Assembly: GCA_963678135.1 (NCBI GenBank)
Contig: OY782667.1
Coordinates: 558,001 to 622,000, forward strand
Reading direction: 5' to 3'
Source of the DNA: JAHJKV01 sp963678135
GTDB lineage: Bacteria > Desulfobacterota > Desulfovibrionia > Desulfovibrionales > Desulfovibrionaceae
DNA length: 64,000 nt
Part shown: positions 53,183 to 62,702 of the stretch, piece after piece
Layout: the number at the start of each line of letters is the position of its first letter
Position numbering within the stretch: the first letter of the stretch is position 1
Notes under the pieces: model-generated
Databases searched by the model: none
The model's input: only the letters and a program-made list of their open reading frames with translations
What the model was told of the DNA's origin: nothing
Position numbers and translations under genes: made by a program

Positions 53183-55759
53183 TCAGATATCAATAGGCTC
53201 AAAAGATTGTGCATTTTTTATAAGCCTTATCTGAGTCAATGACGTGGCTTGACTGACCTCTGTTACGATAAAAAGCGGACTCATATATTTTTGTGACCAG
53301 TCCATGGAAAGCTGGATGCTTGTACATGCACCTGAGTCGTCATGAGCAAGAGCTGGTTCCAGTATCCCTCTTTGTACTAATGGCCTTATATCAATGCTTT
53401 TTGTTCCTTTATTTGAAATTTTTGTTACAGGGTACCGGGTACTTTCTAAAAACCGCTTCCAGTTTGCAAGCATGTTCTCTTGCTCGGCAGCACTACCAAA
53501 AAGTTTGAGTGTGTAGGCTTCATAAGCTGGCTGCTTTTGCTTACGGCTCAAGGACAATTCCTCTGCCCGAACAAGCTGAATACCGGCAGGAAACATTCCT
53601 TTTAAGCGGTGTATAAGTTCTGCATGTGAAATTTTTACGCGGAGCATAATATTGAGCCATTCACAAGTACTTTCCACCCCTACAGGCAGAGCTTTGCCAA
53701 AAGATATTCTTGGCATAGGATGAAAGCCTTCAGAAAAACTTATGGGTAATTTTGCTCTGCGAAAAGCTCTTTCAAAAACAGATTGCAATTCAAGTTGGCT
53801 CAAGTATGCCGCTGAAGCAATTTTCTCAAACCATAGCCTGAAGTGCGCGCCCTTGGCTCCAAGATTTTCTTTTTTTTGCAATGCAATTGTATTTTGAGCT
53901 TCAGCAAGTTCCTGATCTCTGACATTGCGTATAATTCGAGGATAAATTTTTTTCTTTTGATTTTGTAAGACAAGCTCGGATTCACGATTTTCATGATTAC
54001 ATACTCCGCAATTACGGCATGTTTTATATCGGCAATCTTCCGTAACCCTGCCAGTTAAAGCTCGCTTACGCTCGGCCAATAAAAATGAAGAGCTCACGCC
54101 AGAACGGATATGCTTCCATGGCAAATCAGCATCAATGTCCCTTGCTTTCAAAAACTCCTCAAAACTCAGCCCATTTTCTGCCAAAGCTTCAGCATACGGG
54201 GCAAGGTCAAGATGATCTTTCCATGAAGAAAACACAGCTCCTTTTTCATAAGCACTTTGCAAAACAGCACCCAGCCTGCGATCTCCTCTTGAAAATACTC
54301 CCTCAAGCAGACTCATACGCGGAAGGTGACTTTTTAAGCGTATATTTTTATGCGGCCTGAAAAGCTCATAGAGAAGATCAAGGCGTCGTTGCAATTCATC
54401 AAAAGGCAGCTGTTCTTCCCACTGAAACGGGGTATGTGGTTTAGGCACAAAAGGTGAAACCGCAGCCGTTACTTGCAAACGTTTTGTGCCTTTGCCTATT
54501 GCTCGTACTTTCAAACAAAGGTCTAAAATACCTTTTAAGTCCTCATCTGTCTCCGTGGGTAAACCAATCATGAAATAGAGTTTAATAGACTGCCAGCCAT
54601 GCTCAAACAAAGCATGTACATGCTCCAAAAGCTCTTCTTCGTTAATACCTTTATTGATAACATCACGCATACGCTGGGTTCCAGCTTCCGGAGCAAGCGT
54701 TGCTCCGGTGCGACGTATGGAAGAAATGCGTTCCATAATAGGCTGTGAAATAGAACCAACTCGCAAAGAAGGTAAAGAGATAGAAATCTGTTGTTCGGCA
54801 CAATGGTCAAAAGTGCTTGTAAATAAACCGGTAAGCGCGGAATAATCACCGGTAGAAAGAGATAAAAACGAAGTTTCTTCAAATCCGGTTGCAGCTAAAC
54901 CCTCGTGAAGTAACTGCTCAATATGTTGCACACTTCGTTCCCGTACAGGCCTGTAAATCATGCCGGCTTGGCAAAAGCGACAACCGCGTGTACAGCCTCG
55001 CGCTATTTCCAAAGTCAAACGATCATGCACGGCTTGCCCAAAACTAACCGGCTGAAGCGTGGGGAACGGAACATCGGCCAAGTCCGATACCACCGCCTTT
55101 TCCACAAATGTATAATCATCAAAAACAGGGCGTAGCGTGTGTCCTTGTTCCTGTGTTTCAAAAAAAGAAGGGATATACACGCCGGGTAAATAGCGTAATT
55201 GCTCCAGCAGCTCTTGTTTGGAGATATTTTTTTCTTTTGCCAGAGCAAGCTGTTCTAAAATATCTGGCAGTATTAGCTCCCCGTCACCGACAACCATAAG
55301 ATCCATAAAATCAGCAATCGGTTCTGCATTAAAACATGCTCCGCCTCCAGCCATGATAAGTGGATGCGAATTGTCTCTGTCTGCATGAAGCAAGGGGATG
55401 CCAGCAAGATCAAGCATATACAAAACATTGCTAAAACACAGTTCATGGGTCAAAGAAAAGGCAATGGCATCTACTGCGCCAAGCGAAGTATCTGTCTCTA
55501 AAGTTGCTAGAGCAGCTTTATGTTCACGCAGTAAATTCGCAGTGTCTTGGCATGGGGCATAAACCCGTTCCGCAGCAAAACCTTCTTTCTGGTTGATGAC
55601 TTCATAAAGTATTTTATGTCCTAAGTAGGACATGCCCACATCATACAGATCAGGAAAAGCCAAAGCCACCCGAATAAGTGCCTCAGATTTAACCTTCACG
55701 CCCCATTCATTACCAAGATAGCGACTGGGACGTGGTAAAAGAGGGAGTAGTTCTTTCAT
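53183..55759 (-). CDS. Radical SAM protein with C-terminal DUF2344 (TIGR03960/TIGR03936 fusion)
   Basis: 858 aa. An N-terminal B12-binding-like region (VALAFPDLYDVGMSYLGHKILYEV) precedes the radical SAM core with ARGCTRGCRFCQAG supplying the 4Fe-4S cysteines. Cysteine-rich CRYKTCRNCGVCNHE follows near residue 600. A C-terminal DUF2344 domain (AAYLSQLELQSVFERAFRRAKLPISFSEGFHPMPRISFG) completes the fusion. Family function is unresolved; often next to ribonuclease G or rRNA/tRNA genes elsewhere, not here. It follows a small gene by 34 nt. Confidence 0.92.
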   Translation of the reverse strand: MKELLPLLPRPSRYLGNEWGVKVKSEALIRVALAFPDLYDVGMSYLGHKILYEVINQKEGFAAERVYAPCQDTANLLREHKAALATLETDTSLGAVDAIAFSLTHELCFSNVLYMLDLAGIPLLHADRDNSHPLIMAGGGACFNAEPIADFMDLMVVGDGELILPDILEQLALAKEKNISKQELLEQLRYLPGVYIPSFFETQEQGHTLRPVFDDYTFVEKAVVSDLADVPFPTLQPVSFGQAVHDRLTLEIARGCTRGCRFCQAGMIYRPVRERSVQHIEQLLHEGLAATGFEETSFLSLSTGDYSALTGLFTSTFDHCAEQQISISLPSLRVGSISQPIMERISSIRRTGATLAPEAGTQRMRDVINKGINEEELLEHVHALFEHGWQSIKLYFMIGLPTETDEDLKGILDLCLKVRAIGKGTKRLQVTAAVSPFVPKPHTPFQWEEQLPFDELQRRLDLLYELFRPHKNIRLKSHLPRMSLLEGVFSRGDRRLGAVLQSAYEKGAVFSSWKDHLDLAPYAEALAENGLSFEEFLKARDIDADLPWKHIRSGVSSSFLLAERKRALTGRVTEDCRYKTCRNCGVCNHENRESELVLQNQKKKIYPRIIRNVRDQELAEAQNTIALQKKENLGAKGAHFRLWFEKIASAAYLSQLELQSVFERAFRRAKLPISFSEGFHPMPRISFGKALPVGVESTCEWLNIMLRVKISHAELIHRLKGMFPAGIQLVRAEELSLSRKQKQPAYEAYTLKLFGSAAEQENMLANWKRFLESTRYPVTKISNKGTKSIDIRPLVQRGILEPALAHDDSGACTSIQLSMDWSQKYMSPLFIVTEVSQATSLTQIRLIKNAQSFEPIDI

Positions 55760-55793
55760 TACATGGAGAAAAAATACAATTTCTCGAAAAAAT

Positions 55794-56135
55794 TTACTTC
55801 TTGAGTAAATCAGACATACCAGAACCTGCCATGCCCTGTAAATTTTGCAAATCCGAAGGAGAAGAAATCGTTAAGTTGGAACTTGCTTCAAGATATTTGG
55901 TAGACATTTCTTCAGGAAAATTACTGTATTCATATATTACATGCCGTGTTTCAACAAATCCTTCCATTTTTTGCTCAAAAGGATAGCCAAAAGGCATGAG
56001 CATCATTTGCACTCCCTGCTGCGTGGGCACTGTTTGTACTACTGCCGGGTCTTCTATTTTTGAACCGTCAACGCTCCATTTACCAATAACTATATCACCA
56101 CTCACAAGCTTTGCCATGCGAATATCGTATGCCAT
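55794..56135 (-). CDS. Conserved hypothetical protein
   Basis: 113 aa from ATG 56135, which has AAGGAG upstream; an extension to 56240 is discarded. A compact beta-rich N-terminus (YDIRMAKLVSGDIVIGKWSVDG..PAVVQTVP) could be an Sm-like or SH3-like barrel, but I do not recognise a family. Lies 34 nt upstream of the radical SAM gene and is probably co-transcribed with it. Confidence 0.65.
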   Translation of the reverse strand: MAYDIRMAKLVSGDIVIGKWSVDGSKIEDPAVVQTVPTQQGVQMMLMPFGYPFEQKMEGFVETRHVIYEYSNFPEEMSTKYLEASSNLTISSPSDLQNLQGMAGSGMSDLLKK

Positions 56136-56228
56136 ATTATTTCTCCTTATTTGTCGTGGACTAGAAATAGGGATTGACCCTGTAGCTGTCAAGGGCTGGG
56201 GGTTATGGTTCAGGTGGATTATAAAATA

Positions 56229-56511
56229 GGGCAAACGCATATTAACTTTTCTGTCATTCAGACATTCCTCTCCGGTATTTAGAGCACCGCCCCCGTTATT
56301 CCGCGCGTAAGTCGCGACAGTCCAGCAGAGCCTGGCTATGAGGGCTTAACGTAACAAGGAAAAAAGACAAAAAAGAAAAGGAAAAAAGAAGAAGAAGAAG
56401 AAGCGAAGACAGAAAAACTGGATCCTGCGACTTACGCGCAGGATGACAAGAGAGGGGAAGCAATAGAATGAGCAGGGAGTATTTAGCCTAAAACTTATAT
56501 GCGTTGGCTCT
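56229..56511. repeat. Composite repeat: outer inverted repeats around TIR element copy d
   Basis: GGGCAAACGCATATTAA (56229-56245) and TTATATGCGTTGGC (56495-56508) form an outer inverted pair. Copy d of the TIR element lies within. The same nesting occurs at 50419-50855. The composite ends about 60 bp before the retron ncRNA. Confidence 0.75.
56295..56447. repeat. Dispersed TIR element, copy d (inverted relative to copy c)
   Basis: The left end GTTATTCCGCGCGTAAGTCG (56295 on) and right end CTGGATCCTGCG..CGCAGGATGAC (56418-56447) are inverted relatives. The core is in opposite orientation to copy c and is purine-rich on the + strand (GAAGAAGAAG). There is no coding content. Confidence 0.9.
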
Positions 56512-56572
56512 GATTATAAAAAGGTAAAGGTTGACATAAAATATTCAAGTTGGTATCTTATTGAAGAAATTA

Positions 56573-56782
56573 CTTAAAACCTAGTTTTTTCTGGTTGTAA
56601 TTGAGGTCAGTCCTTAAAAGTTGTCTAGTTATATTTTTTGATTAGACCTTCCTCAATATTCTGGAGGGCAGATGTAAATCCGCCTCTAAAACATTTTCTG
56701 AGATTAACGACCGATGGAATCACCCAAAAGTCGTTACGCCCTTTGGTTGATTCCATCGGTCGTTTTTTAAGTAGGTTTTAAG
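56573..56782 (+). ncRNA. Retron msr-msd RNA
   Basis: The a1/a2 pair is CTTAAAACCTA (56573-56583) and TAGGTTTTAAG (56772-56782), 11 bp perfect. A candidate branch guanosine follows a1 at 56584. msr-type stems are TTGAGG/CCTCAA (56601-56606 with 56651-56656), containing GTCTA/TAGAC, and GAGG/CCTC near 56664-56685. The msd hairpin is a 17-bp perfect stem (56706-56722 with 56748-56764; CGACCGATGGAATCA arm) plus CCAAA/TTTGG. The effector and reverse transcriptase genes follow directly, the order of Retron-Eco1. Confidence 0.9.
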
Positions 56783-56784
56783 AT

Positions 56785-57708
56785 TTGACTATATCGCCAT
56801 ATGATAGAATTTATGATGCTATTCAAAAGAATGAATGCTTCTTAGAAAAAGATGCATTGATTGTTTTTGTCTGTGGTAAAGATATTAAAAAGGAAGATTC
56901 AAAAAGAAAAATATTCCTTGATTATGCTGAAAAACATTTTCAAGGTTTTCATTTTTTGTTAGCTGAGGATTTATTTTCTTCAATAAATCAGTCGCAGAAG
57001 CAACCAAAGCAAGACTTACTTACCATAGAAAAACGGCTTAGTGACTATTCAGACTGCATTCTACTTATCTTAGAAAGTGAAAGTACTTTTGCCGAGTTAG
57101 GAGCTTTTGCTGTTAATGATGATCTTTGTCAAAAGATAATTCCAGTTAATGATCAAATTTTTTCCAAGGATCCTTCATTTATCAATTTAGGACCCTTGAC
57201 AAAAATTGACTCTTGTAAAAATGGTTTAGGTCAAACAATTTCTGCGAATATGGAATCTATTACTCATTGTTTTGGTGAGATACAAAAAAGACTTGGTAAT
57301 ATACAAAAGATGCGTAGGAAACGACTTAAATTTAAAACTATTGAAGAATTGAACAATAAAGCGAAAGAACGGCTGCTACTTGTATTTGATCTAGTTAAGC
57401 TCTTGTCGCCTGTTCCGAGAGGTGAGTTGATTGATTTGTTTAAAAAATTATACGTTGGGGCGAGACTTGACGAAATTCACTTTGATCTTGATTTATTAAA
57501 AAGTTTAAATTTTATTGGGGTAATTTCCCAAAAAAGCAATGGAAATAAAGATGAATATTTGTACCCTAAAAAAGATACGTTGCATTTTGTTGATTTTGGC
57601 ACAAATTATATCCAACTGAAGTCAGATGTGATTTTGTATTATAAGAAAAATTTTCCAGAACGCTTAAAATTATTAGGACAAATTGTTGCTGAAAGAGTTG
57701 AATCTTAA
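56785..57708 (+). CDS. Retron effector, nucleoside deoxyribosyltransferase/N-glycosidase-like (type II retron)
   Basis: 307 aa, starting with TTG 2 nt after a2; no ATG occurs near the N-terminus. The N-terminal half has the NDT-like fold: ALIVFVCGKD, FHFLLAEDLF and YSDCILLILESESTFAELGAFA with conserved Glu104. The spacing recalls the PESPGSFTELGAF segment of the Retron-Eco1 effector (STM3845/RcaT family). The C-terminal ~100 residues look like a winged-helix DNA-binding domain. In known type II systems it is a toxin held inactive in a filament with RT-msDNA and released by phage. AT-rich relative to neighbours; overlaps the RT gene. Confidence 0.87.
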   Translation: MTISPYDRIYDAIQKNECFLEKDALIVFVCGKDIKKEDSKRKIFLDYAEKHFQGFHFLLAEDLFSSINQSQKQPKQDLLTIEKRLSDYSDCILLILESESTFAELGAFAVNDDLCQKIIPVNDQIFSKDPSFINLGPLTKIDSCKNGLGQTISANMESITHCFGEIQKRLGNIQKMRRKRLKFKTIEELNNKAKERLLLVFDLVKLLSPVPRGELIDLFKKLYVGARLDEIHFDLDLLKSLNFIGVISQKSNGNKDEYLYPKKDTLHFVDFGTNYIQLKSDVILYYKKNFPERLKLLGQIVAERVES

Positions 57709-58630
57709 ATGTCAATTAGCTTCATTTTTCGGATTATCTCCAGAAAAAATAAGCCAAGTTGTATCTGCAAGATACAGGCGTTATAAGGTTTACTTGAAGC
57801 CAAAACGTAGCGGAGGAAACCGAAAAATATTGCACCCCTGCCAAGAATTGAAGGCTTTTCAATATGCAGTCAATGAATTGCTGTTAAGTAATTTTAATGC
57901 CCATCCTATTGCTTGTGCGTATATTTTAGGAAAGAAGTCTCCTTTAAGAAATTCGGCGGAAGTACATGCAACATGCAAATATACAATCAGGATTGATTTT
58001 AAAGATTTTTTCCCGTCAATAAAATTTGATGCTTTGAAGGCTGTTGTTGAAAAAAAGTATGAGTTGTTTCCTTCGGACGATAGGCTTTTAGAGCAAATTC
58101 TTTTTTATCAGGATAGGCAAGGTTTTCCCTACCTACCTATTGGAGCTCCGACATCACCAATTATTAGTAATATTGTTATGATTGAGCTGGATCAAAAATT
58201 AGTCAATTTATCGAAAGAAATTGATCAAGATTCTAAAATTTCTCGTTATGCTGACGACTTATACTTTTCAACTAACACATCAGGTAAATGTAAAGAGTTT
58301 CATAAAAAAGTACATGCGTTGCTTCAAGAAACAACAGTACCTAATTTAACAATAAACGAATATAAAACATTATATCTTTCCAAGGGAACCAAAAGGGTCG
58401 TTAATGGATTGTTTGTTACCCCTGATAAAAAAATTTCAATAGGACGAGAACGTAAAACTAAGATGAAGTCTATGATTTATAAACATTCTGTAGGAAAACT
58501 TCCAAACGATGAAATAAAAAAAGCACAAGGATTGCTTGCTTTTATCCAAGATTGTGAACCTAATTTCTATAATAGGTTAGCTCAAAAGTACGGAGATGCA
58601 TTTTATGCATTAAAGAAAGCAAAATTTTGA
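57683..58630 (+). CDS. Retron reverse transcriptase
   Basis: 315 aa, usual retron RT length. RT motifs in order: RIDFKDFFPSI (motif 1), LPIGAPTSPIISNI (motif 3) and YADD at 189-192. Retron hallmarks are present in variant form: SAEVH (91-95) for NAxxH and VNG (240-242) for VTG. Start is non-ATG: TTG 57683 overlaps the effector by 26 nt, later TTGs are possible, and the ATG at 57709 is out of frame. It makes msDNA from the upstream ncRNA and forms the defence complex with the effector. Confidence 0.93.
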   Translation: MLLKELNLKCQLASFFGLSPEKISQVVSARYRRYKVYLKPKRSGGNRKILHPCQELKAFQYAVNELLLSNFNAHPIACAYILGKKSPLRNSAEVHATCKYTIRIDFKDFFPSIKFDALKAVVEKKYELFPSDDRLLEQILFYQDRQGFPYLPIGAPTSPIISNIVMIELDQKLVNLSKEIDQDSKISRYADDLYFSTNTSGKCKEFHKKVHALLQETTVPNLTINEYKTLYLSKGTKRVVNGLFVTPDKKISIGRERKTKMKSMIYKHSVGKLPNDEIKKAQGLLAFIQDCEPNFYNRLAQKYGDAFYALKKAKF

Positions 58631-58649
58631 TTCAAAATAGGTTGTAAGG

Positions 58650-58724
58650 TAATCCTTCCCTGTTTAGGTGTTATGAAAAGTAGAAACCTATAACACTTTT
58701 CATCCTCGCTATTGGGGAGGATTA
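58650..58724. repeat. Nested inverted repeats after the retron
   Basis: The outer pair TAATCCTTCCC (58650-58660) and GGGGAGGATTA (58714-58724) encloses ATGAAAAGT (58673-58681)/ACTTTTCAT (58695-58703). A competing GTGTTAT/ATAACAC pair lies within. It could be the retron terminator or a remnant of an element end. Confidence 0.55.
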
Positions 58725-58888
58725 GTACAGCCTTTCTTAATTTTACGGCCAGCAATTTCAAAAAACGTAAGTTCTCTTTTATTTTGCATAAAAAAATCAA
58801 CTCTCAAATTAAAAGCCTCACATAGAAATCTTTATACACGCTTTCAATGCAAACGAACAAAATATTATTGATATACCAAAATTATTTC

Positions 58889-59563
58889 CTACCTCGCTAT
58901 CATCGCTCTCAAAATATCCGCGCAATTTGCTGCATCATGGCTCATAGCATTGAGGCAGTCTACAAAATGAATAAGCTGATAAATGTCCTTAAAATCACGC
59001 TGCGAATTATAAATTTCACGAGTCAATTCCGTGGCTCGTTCCCTCACCGCGGCACGCATTTTTCGCACTTTACGGTACGCCCCTTTAGTTCCTTCACGGT
59101 CGATTGATTGACCGTTTATTAAGGAAATAGTAGCCTTGAGAGCTGCCCCAAGCAATTTAGCTGATTGCTTGACTCCATTGGTAATACTGACCAATGCCTT
59201 TTGCTCATTTTCAGTAATAATAACACGGCGCATGGCAAGCCAATTCAGTGCATCCTGTGCACTGTCTAAGATATTATCCTGCTTATTCGTATAATTCAGA
59301 AATAAAGTCTTATCCACGGCCATAAAGAGTTGGCGGGGTAAGCGGTTGCGGATACGGCGTTTAATTGTATCCGCTTCATGTTCTACCGCATCAACGGCTT
59401 CAGCCAGTTCTTCCATATCTTGACAATGCCCACCTGTAATTTGACACTCTAAAGCATTGTTAATAATTTCAATACATTCAGCTATCTTATCATAATGCTC
59501 TACCAATCCATCCATGGGTGATCGGGAAACTAAAAGACCGAAAAAAGGTATTTTGGAAGCCAT
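58889..59563 (-). CDS. DUF47 family PhoU-like protein
   Basis: 224 aa, helical, TIGR00153/DUF47 type, with E-x3-D-style metal-cluster motifs (EHYDKIAECIEII, AVDAVEHEADTIKRR and VDCLNAMSHDAANCADIL). It normally regulates or partners a PiT phosphate transporter, which is encoded 37 nt upstream in the same operon. GAGGAG precedes the ATG. Confidence 0.92.
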   Translation of the reverse strand: MASKIPFFGLLVSRSPMDGLVEHYDKIAECIEIINNALECQITGGHCQDMEELAEAVDAVEHEADTIKRRIRNRLPRQLFMAVDKTLFLNYTNKQDNILDSAQDALNWLAMRRVIITENEQKALVSITNGVKQSAKLLGAALKATISLINGQSIDREGTKGAYRKVRKMRAAVRERATELTREIYNSQRDFKDIYQLIHFVDCLNAMSHDAANCADILRAMIAR

Positions 59564-59600
59564 GTTATCTCCTCGTTTTTATTTTTTAATTTTTTATTTT

Positions 59601-60863
59601 TTACATGCAAAGCCATTGTAAAAGCATAAAGAAAAGAATGCTTGTAAAAGCAGCTATAGGCACGGTTAATACCCAGTACACAACGATTTTTCCCAACACT
59701 CGAAAATCAACAGCAGCAAAGCCCCGTGCAAGCCCTACGCCAACTACCCCCCCCACAGCTGCATGGGTTGTAGAAACAGGCAGACCAAGATTAGAAGCAA
59801 CCAACACGGTGCTTGCAGCACTAAAGTCCACTGCAAAACCCCGTGTATTGGTTAAAGCAGTAATGCGCTCTCCCACGGTGGTCATAACTTTATATCCAAG
59901 AACAGTGATACCACTGGCTATGCCTAAACCCCCCATCGCAAGGAGCCACAAGGGAACCCCAGCTTCCTGTAGCAAAGCATGTTCATTGGCAATCATGTAA
60001 ATAGCAGCTACCGGCCCTATGGCATTGGCTACATCATTTGCTCCTTGAGCCAAAGCCACATAACAGGACGTCCCTACCTGCATTTTTCTAAACATATTTT
60101 CAACGCCTTCTGCTCCTGCTTCCTCATTAATAACAAAACCTGCAATATATTTTCGAGCTAATAACCAGCCCAAAAAGGAAATAAATAATGCAAGTAAGCC
60201 TGTAAGCCACCAGCCCAAATGTAAATTTTTTCCTACTGGAGTTTTGAAAAGAAAAGAAAAAACCACAAGAGAAAGGGTCAAGGCTATCCACCTTGGAGCC
60301 CATTTTTTTGCCTGTAAAATAAACTGTTTTTTGTATAAAATATATCGCCGTATATGGCTAAAAACAAAAAAAGCAATACCAGCAGCAAGAAAAGGAGAAA
60401 TAATCCAAGACATGACAATGCCACCCAGCTTGAGCCAATTCACAACATCAGCCCCTCCGGCAACAAAGCCAAAACCAAGAATCGAGCCTACAATAGAATG
60501 TGTGGAAGAAACAGGCAGGGCAGTCAAAGTCGCAATAAGTACCCAAGTAGCAGCTGCTAAAAGGGCAGCAAACATACCAAGCATAATTATTTGCAAAGCC
60601 TGCTCAGAGGGAAGGTGCATAGCTGCCTGAATTTTATTCATATCCACGATACCTTTAGCCACTGTTTTAGTAACATGGGTTCCAAGAAACACAGCTCCGG
60701 TAAAATTCAGGATACCGGCAATATATACAGCTTGCTTAACGCTAATAGCTCGTGCACCCACGGCAGAAGCCATAGAATTTGCAACATCATTAGCCCCAAG
60801 ATTAAAGGCCATGAGAAATCCAGCTCCCACAGAAAGAATAAGAAACCAGTCATAAATATTCAT
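59601..60863 (-). CDS. pit: PiT-family inorganic phosphate transporter
   Basis: 420 aa with about 10-12 hydrophobic segments. The duplicated PiT signature appears as FNLGANDVANSMASAVGARAIS near the N-terminus and LAQGANDVANAIGPVAA in the second half, with LPVSSTHSIVGSI and LPVSTTHAAVGGV. It imports phosphate with H+ or Na+. It overlaps the end of the sensor kinase gene by 4 nt and precedes DUF47. Confidence 0.95.
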   Translation of the reverse strand: MNIYDWFLILSVGAGFLMAFNLGANDVANSMASAVGARAISVKQAVYIAGILNFTGAVFLGTHVTKTVAKGIVDMNKIQAAMHLPSEQALQIIMLGMFAALLAAATWVLIATLTALPVSSTHSIVGSILGFGFVAGGADVVNWLKLGGIVMSWIISPFLAAGIAFFVFSHIRRYILYKKQFILQAKKWAPRWIALTLSLVVFSFLFKTPVGKNLHLGWWLTGLLALFISFLGWLLARKYIAGFVINEEAGAEGVENMFRKMQVGTSCYVALAQGANDVANAIGPVAAIYMIANEHALLQEAGVPLWLLAMGGLGIASGITVLGYKVMTTVGERITALTNTRGFAVDFSAASTVLVASNLGLPVSTTHAAVGGVVGVGLARGFAAVDFRVLGKIVVYWVLTVPIAAFTSILFFMLLQWLCM

Positions 60864-62689
60864 TGGCTTTGGCTCCGCATTTGATTTGAACCGTCAGTTA
60901 CATTTTCTTTATCTGATTGTCGAAGGATAAAACGAAAGCAGGTTTGCCCGACAGGTGCTTCATCTAAAGGCACACAATAAATTTCTCCACCAAAATTTTT
61001 CACTATTTGCAAACAAATAGCTAGGCCCAATCCTGCTGAACCATCACCGACCACTGTGTTTTCATTGACTCTGTAAAAACGTTCAAAAACACGCTCACGA
61101 TGCTCCTGAGAAATCCCTTGTCCCTGATTGCAAACATCAAACACAACTTGTTTTTCCATAAGACGAACAGCAAGCGTGATACATGTTCCCTTGAGGCCAT
61201 ATTTTACTGCATTATCTAATAGATTGTGCAAAACATGCAGTAAACCCTCTGCATCTGCATGAACAAAGACAGAATTTTCTAAAAAATCAGCCTTAATGCT
61301 CATTTTTTTTGATGCAGCACGAGGAGTCAAGTCTGTAATAGCTTGCCGAAGTACAGCGCAAGCATCCACGGTTCTTGATTTCAAACCCTTGAGTTGTTCA
61401 GATTTCGCAAGAGCCAATAGGCTTGAGACCACATCCCCCATATGGTTCGCATTACGTTCTATGCACAATAAAAATTCCTGCATTTTTTCAGGTTCTCGCG
61501 GAGGAGTAGCAAGCAGGGTCTCAGCATAACCTTTAATCGAAGTCAGAGGTGTTCGGAGTTGATGCGAGGCATTTGTTACAAAATCGCGTAGCATACGATC
61601 ATTTTTTCGAGACTCAGTAACATCTCGAAAAACAAGTACAATTTTGCGTATATCTTCACGATCACTAAAGGGAACAGCACTCATGGCAAAATATTGTTCC
61701 TGTTCCATTTCCACTTCAAGACGCACAGCTTCGCAGTTTGGAGAATCAAGAATGCTTTGCACTGCATCTTGAATAGAGAGATTCATGGTGGCTTCAAGCG
61801 GAGTGCGCCCGACATAAGACATAATATCCGGATACATACGCCACATGGCACGATTACAGGACTCTATGCGACCCAAAGAATCCAGCACAAGCACCCCTTC
61901 GGACAATCCTTCAAACATGGCTTCCAGTCGCCCTTGTTGATCTTCAATGGTTGCGATATGCCCTTCTATACGCTTAGCCATGGAGTTGATAGCTGTAGCC
62001 AGTGGCACAAACTCTTTGCCAGGTACTCCTCGGATACGCCGTGCATAATTACCTGCGCCTATATCTTCGGCCATATCAGCAAAAGCATAAATAGATCGAG
62101 AAAGTGCTTTTGACATAATAAAAACAAGGAGAGCCGAAAGACTAAAAACAACACCAAGGAATAATAAAAAATTCTTACGCAAAGAAGACATCCGGCCTGT
62201 AATATCTGAAACAGGCACTGCAACTCGAACGACTCCTTCAGGTAAACCAGCTACCGCAGGCAAATACAGCGCAGCATAAATCATATCCTTTGCAAGTGTA
62301 GCGCTGTAGCGAGTAGACACAGCTGCTACAGTAGACGTAGCAGCAAGGACTTCAGGACGAGTGGAATGATCTTCTAAAAAACCAAGTTCAGCATAGGGCA
62401 CTAGAGAATCAGCCAGCACACGTCCCTTACTAATAAAACTTATGCGCGTACCAAGTCGAGAGCCTACATTTGTAACCCATTGATCAAAAGCATATTCAGA
62501 TTCAAAATTATCATGATGTGCAATGAGCCATCTGAGTGTTCCTAATTCCTGTTCAGAGCGTTGCTTTGCTTCCTGCACAAGTTCAGAGTACACTGTTTGG
62601 GTTGCCATAAGAAAAAAAACACCCAATGCGAGCAAAAGCAAACCAAAAGCCCACAGCAAAAACCTTGTATGCATGGAACGAAGCTGCAC
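60860..62689 (-). CDS. PhoR-like membrane sensor histidine kinase
   Basis: About 609 aa. Two TM segments (about residues 10-30 and 170-195) flank a ~140-aa periplasmic sensor. HAMP, PAS (LEAMFEGLSEGVLVLDSLGRIESCN), HisKA with phospho-His in NASHQLRTPLTSIKGYAETLL and HATPase_c (NLLDNAVKYG, GDGSAGLGLAI) follow. It is co-translated with pit, so phosphate sensing is likely. GTG 62689 has AAGGA 6 nt upstream; TTG 62695 and ATG 62674 are alternatives. No response regulator gene is in the window. Confidence 0.9.
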   Translation of the reverse strand: MQLRSMHTRFLLWAFGLLLLALGVFFLMATQTVYSELVQEAKQRSEQELGTLRWLIAHHDNFESEYAFDQWVTNVGSRLGTRISFISKGRVLADSLVPYAELGFLEDHSTRPEVLAATSTVAAVSTRYSATLAKDMIYAALYLPAVAGLPEGVVRVAVPVSDITGRMSSLRKNFLLFLGVVFSLSALLVFIMSKALSRSIYAFADMAEDIGAGNYARRIRGVPGKEFVPLATAINSMAKRIEGHIATIEDQQGRLEAMFEGLSEGVLVLDSLGRIESCNRAMWRMYPDIMSYVGRTPLEATMNLSIQDAVQSILDSPNCEAVRLEVEMEQEQYFAMSAVPFSDREDIRKIVLVFRDVTESRKNDRMLRDFVTNASHQLRTPLTSIKGYAETLLATPPREPEKMQEFLLCIERNANHMGDVVSSLLALAKSEQLKGLKSRTVDACAVLRQAITDLTPRAASKKMSIKADFLENSVFVHADAEGLLHVLHNLLDNAVKYGLKGTCITLAVRLMEKQVVFDVCNQGQGISQEHRERVFERFYRVNENTVVGDGSAGLGLAICLQIVKNFGGEIYCVPLDEAPVGQTCFRFILRQSDKENVTDGSNQMRSQSQ

Positions 62690-62702
62690 AATCAATCCTT
62701 AA

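Noticed and set aside
57709..57760. ATG at 57709 as reverse transcriptase start
   Set aside because: It is out of frame with the RT motifs; the RT frame continues upstream into the effector gene and must use a non-ATG start.
58603..58800. 65-codon minus-strand frame after the RT gene
   Set aside because: It overlaps the RT end and the nested inverted repeats and has no ribosome-binding site or recognisable features.
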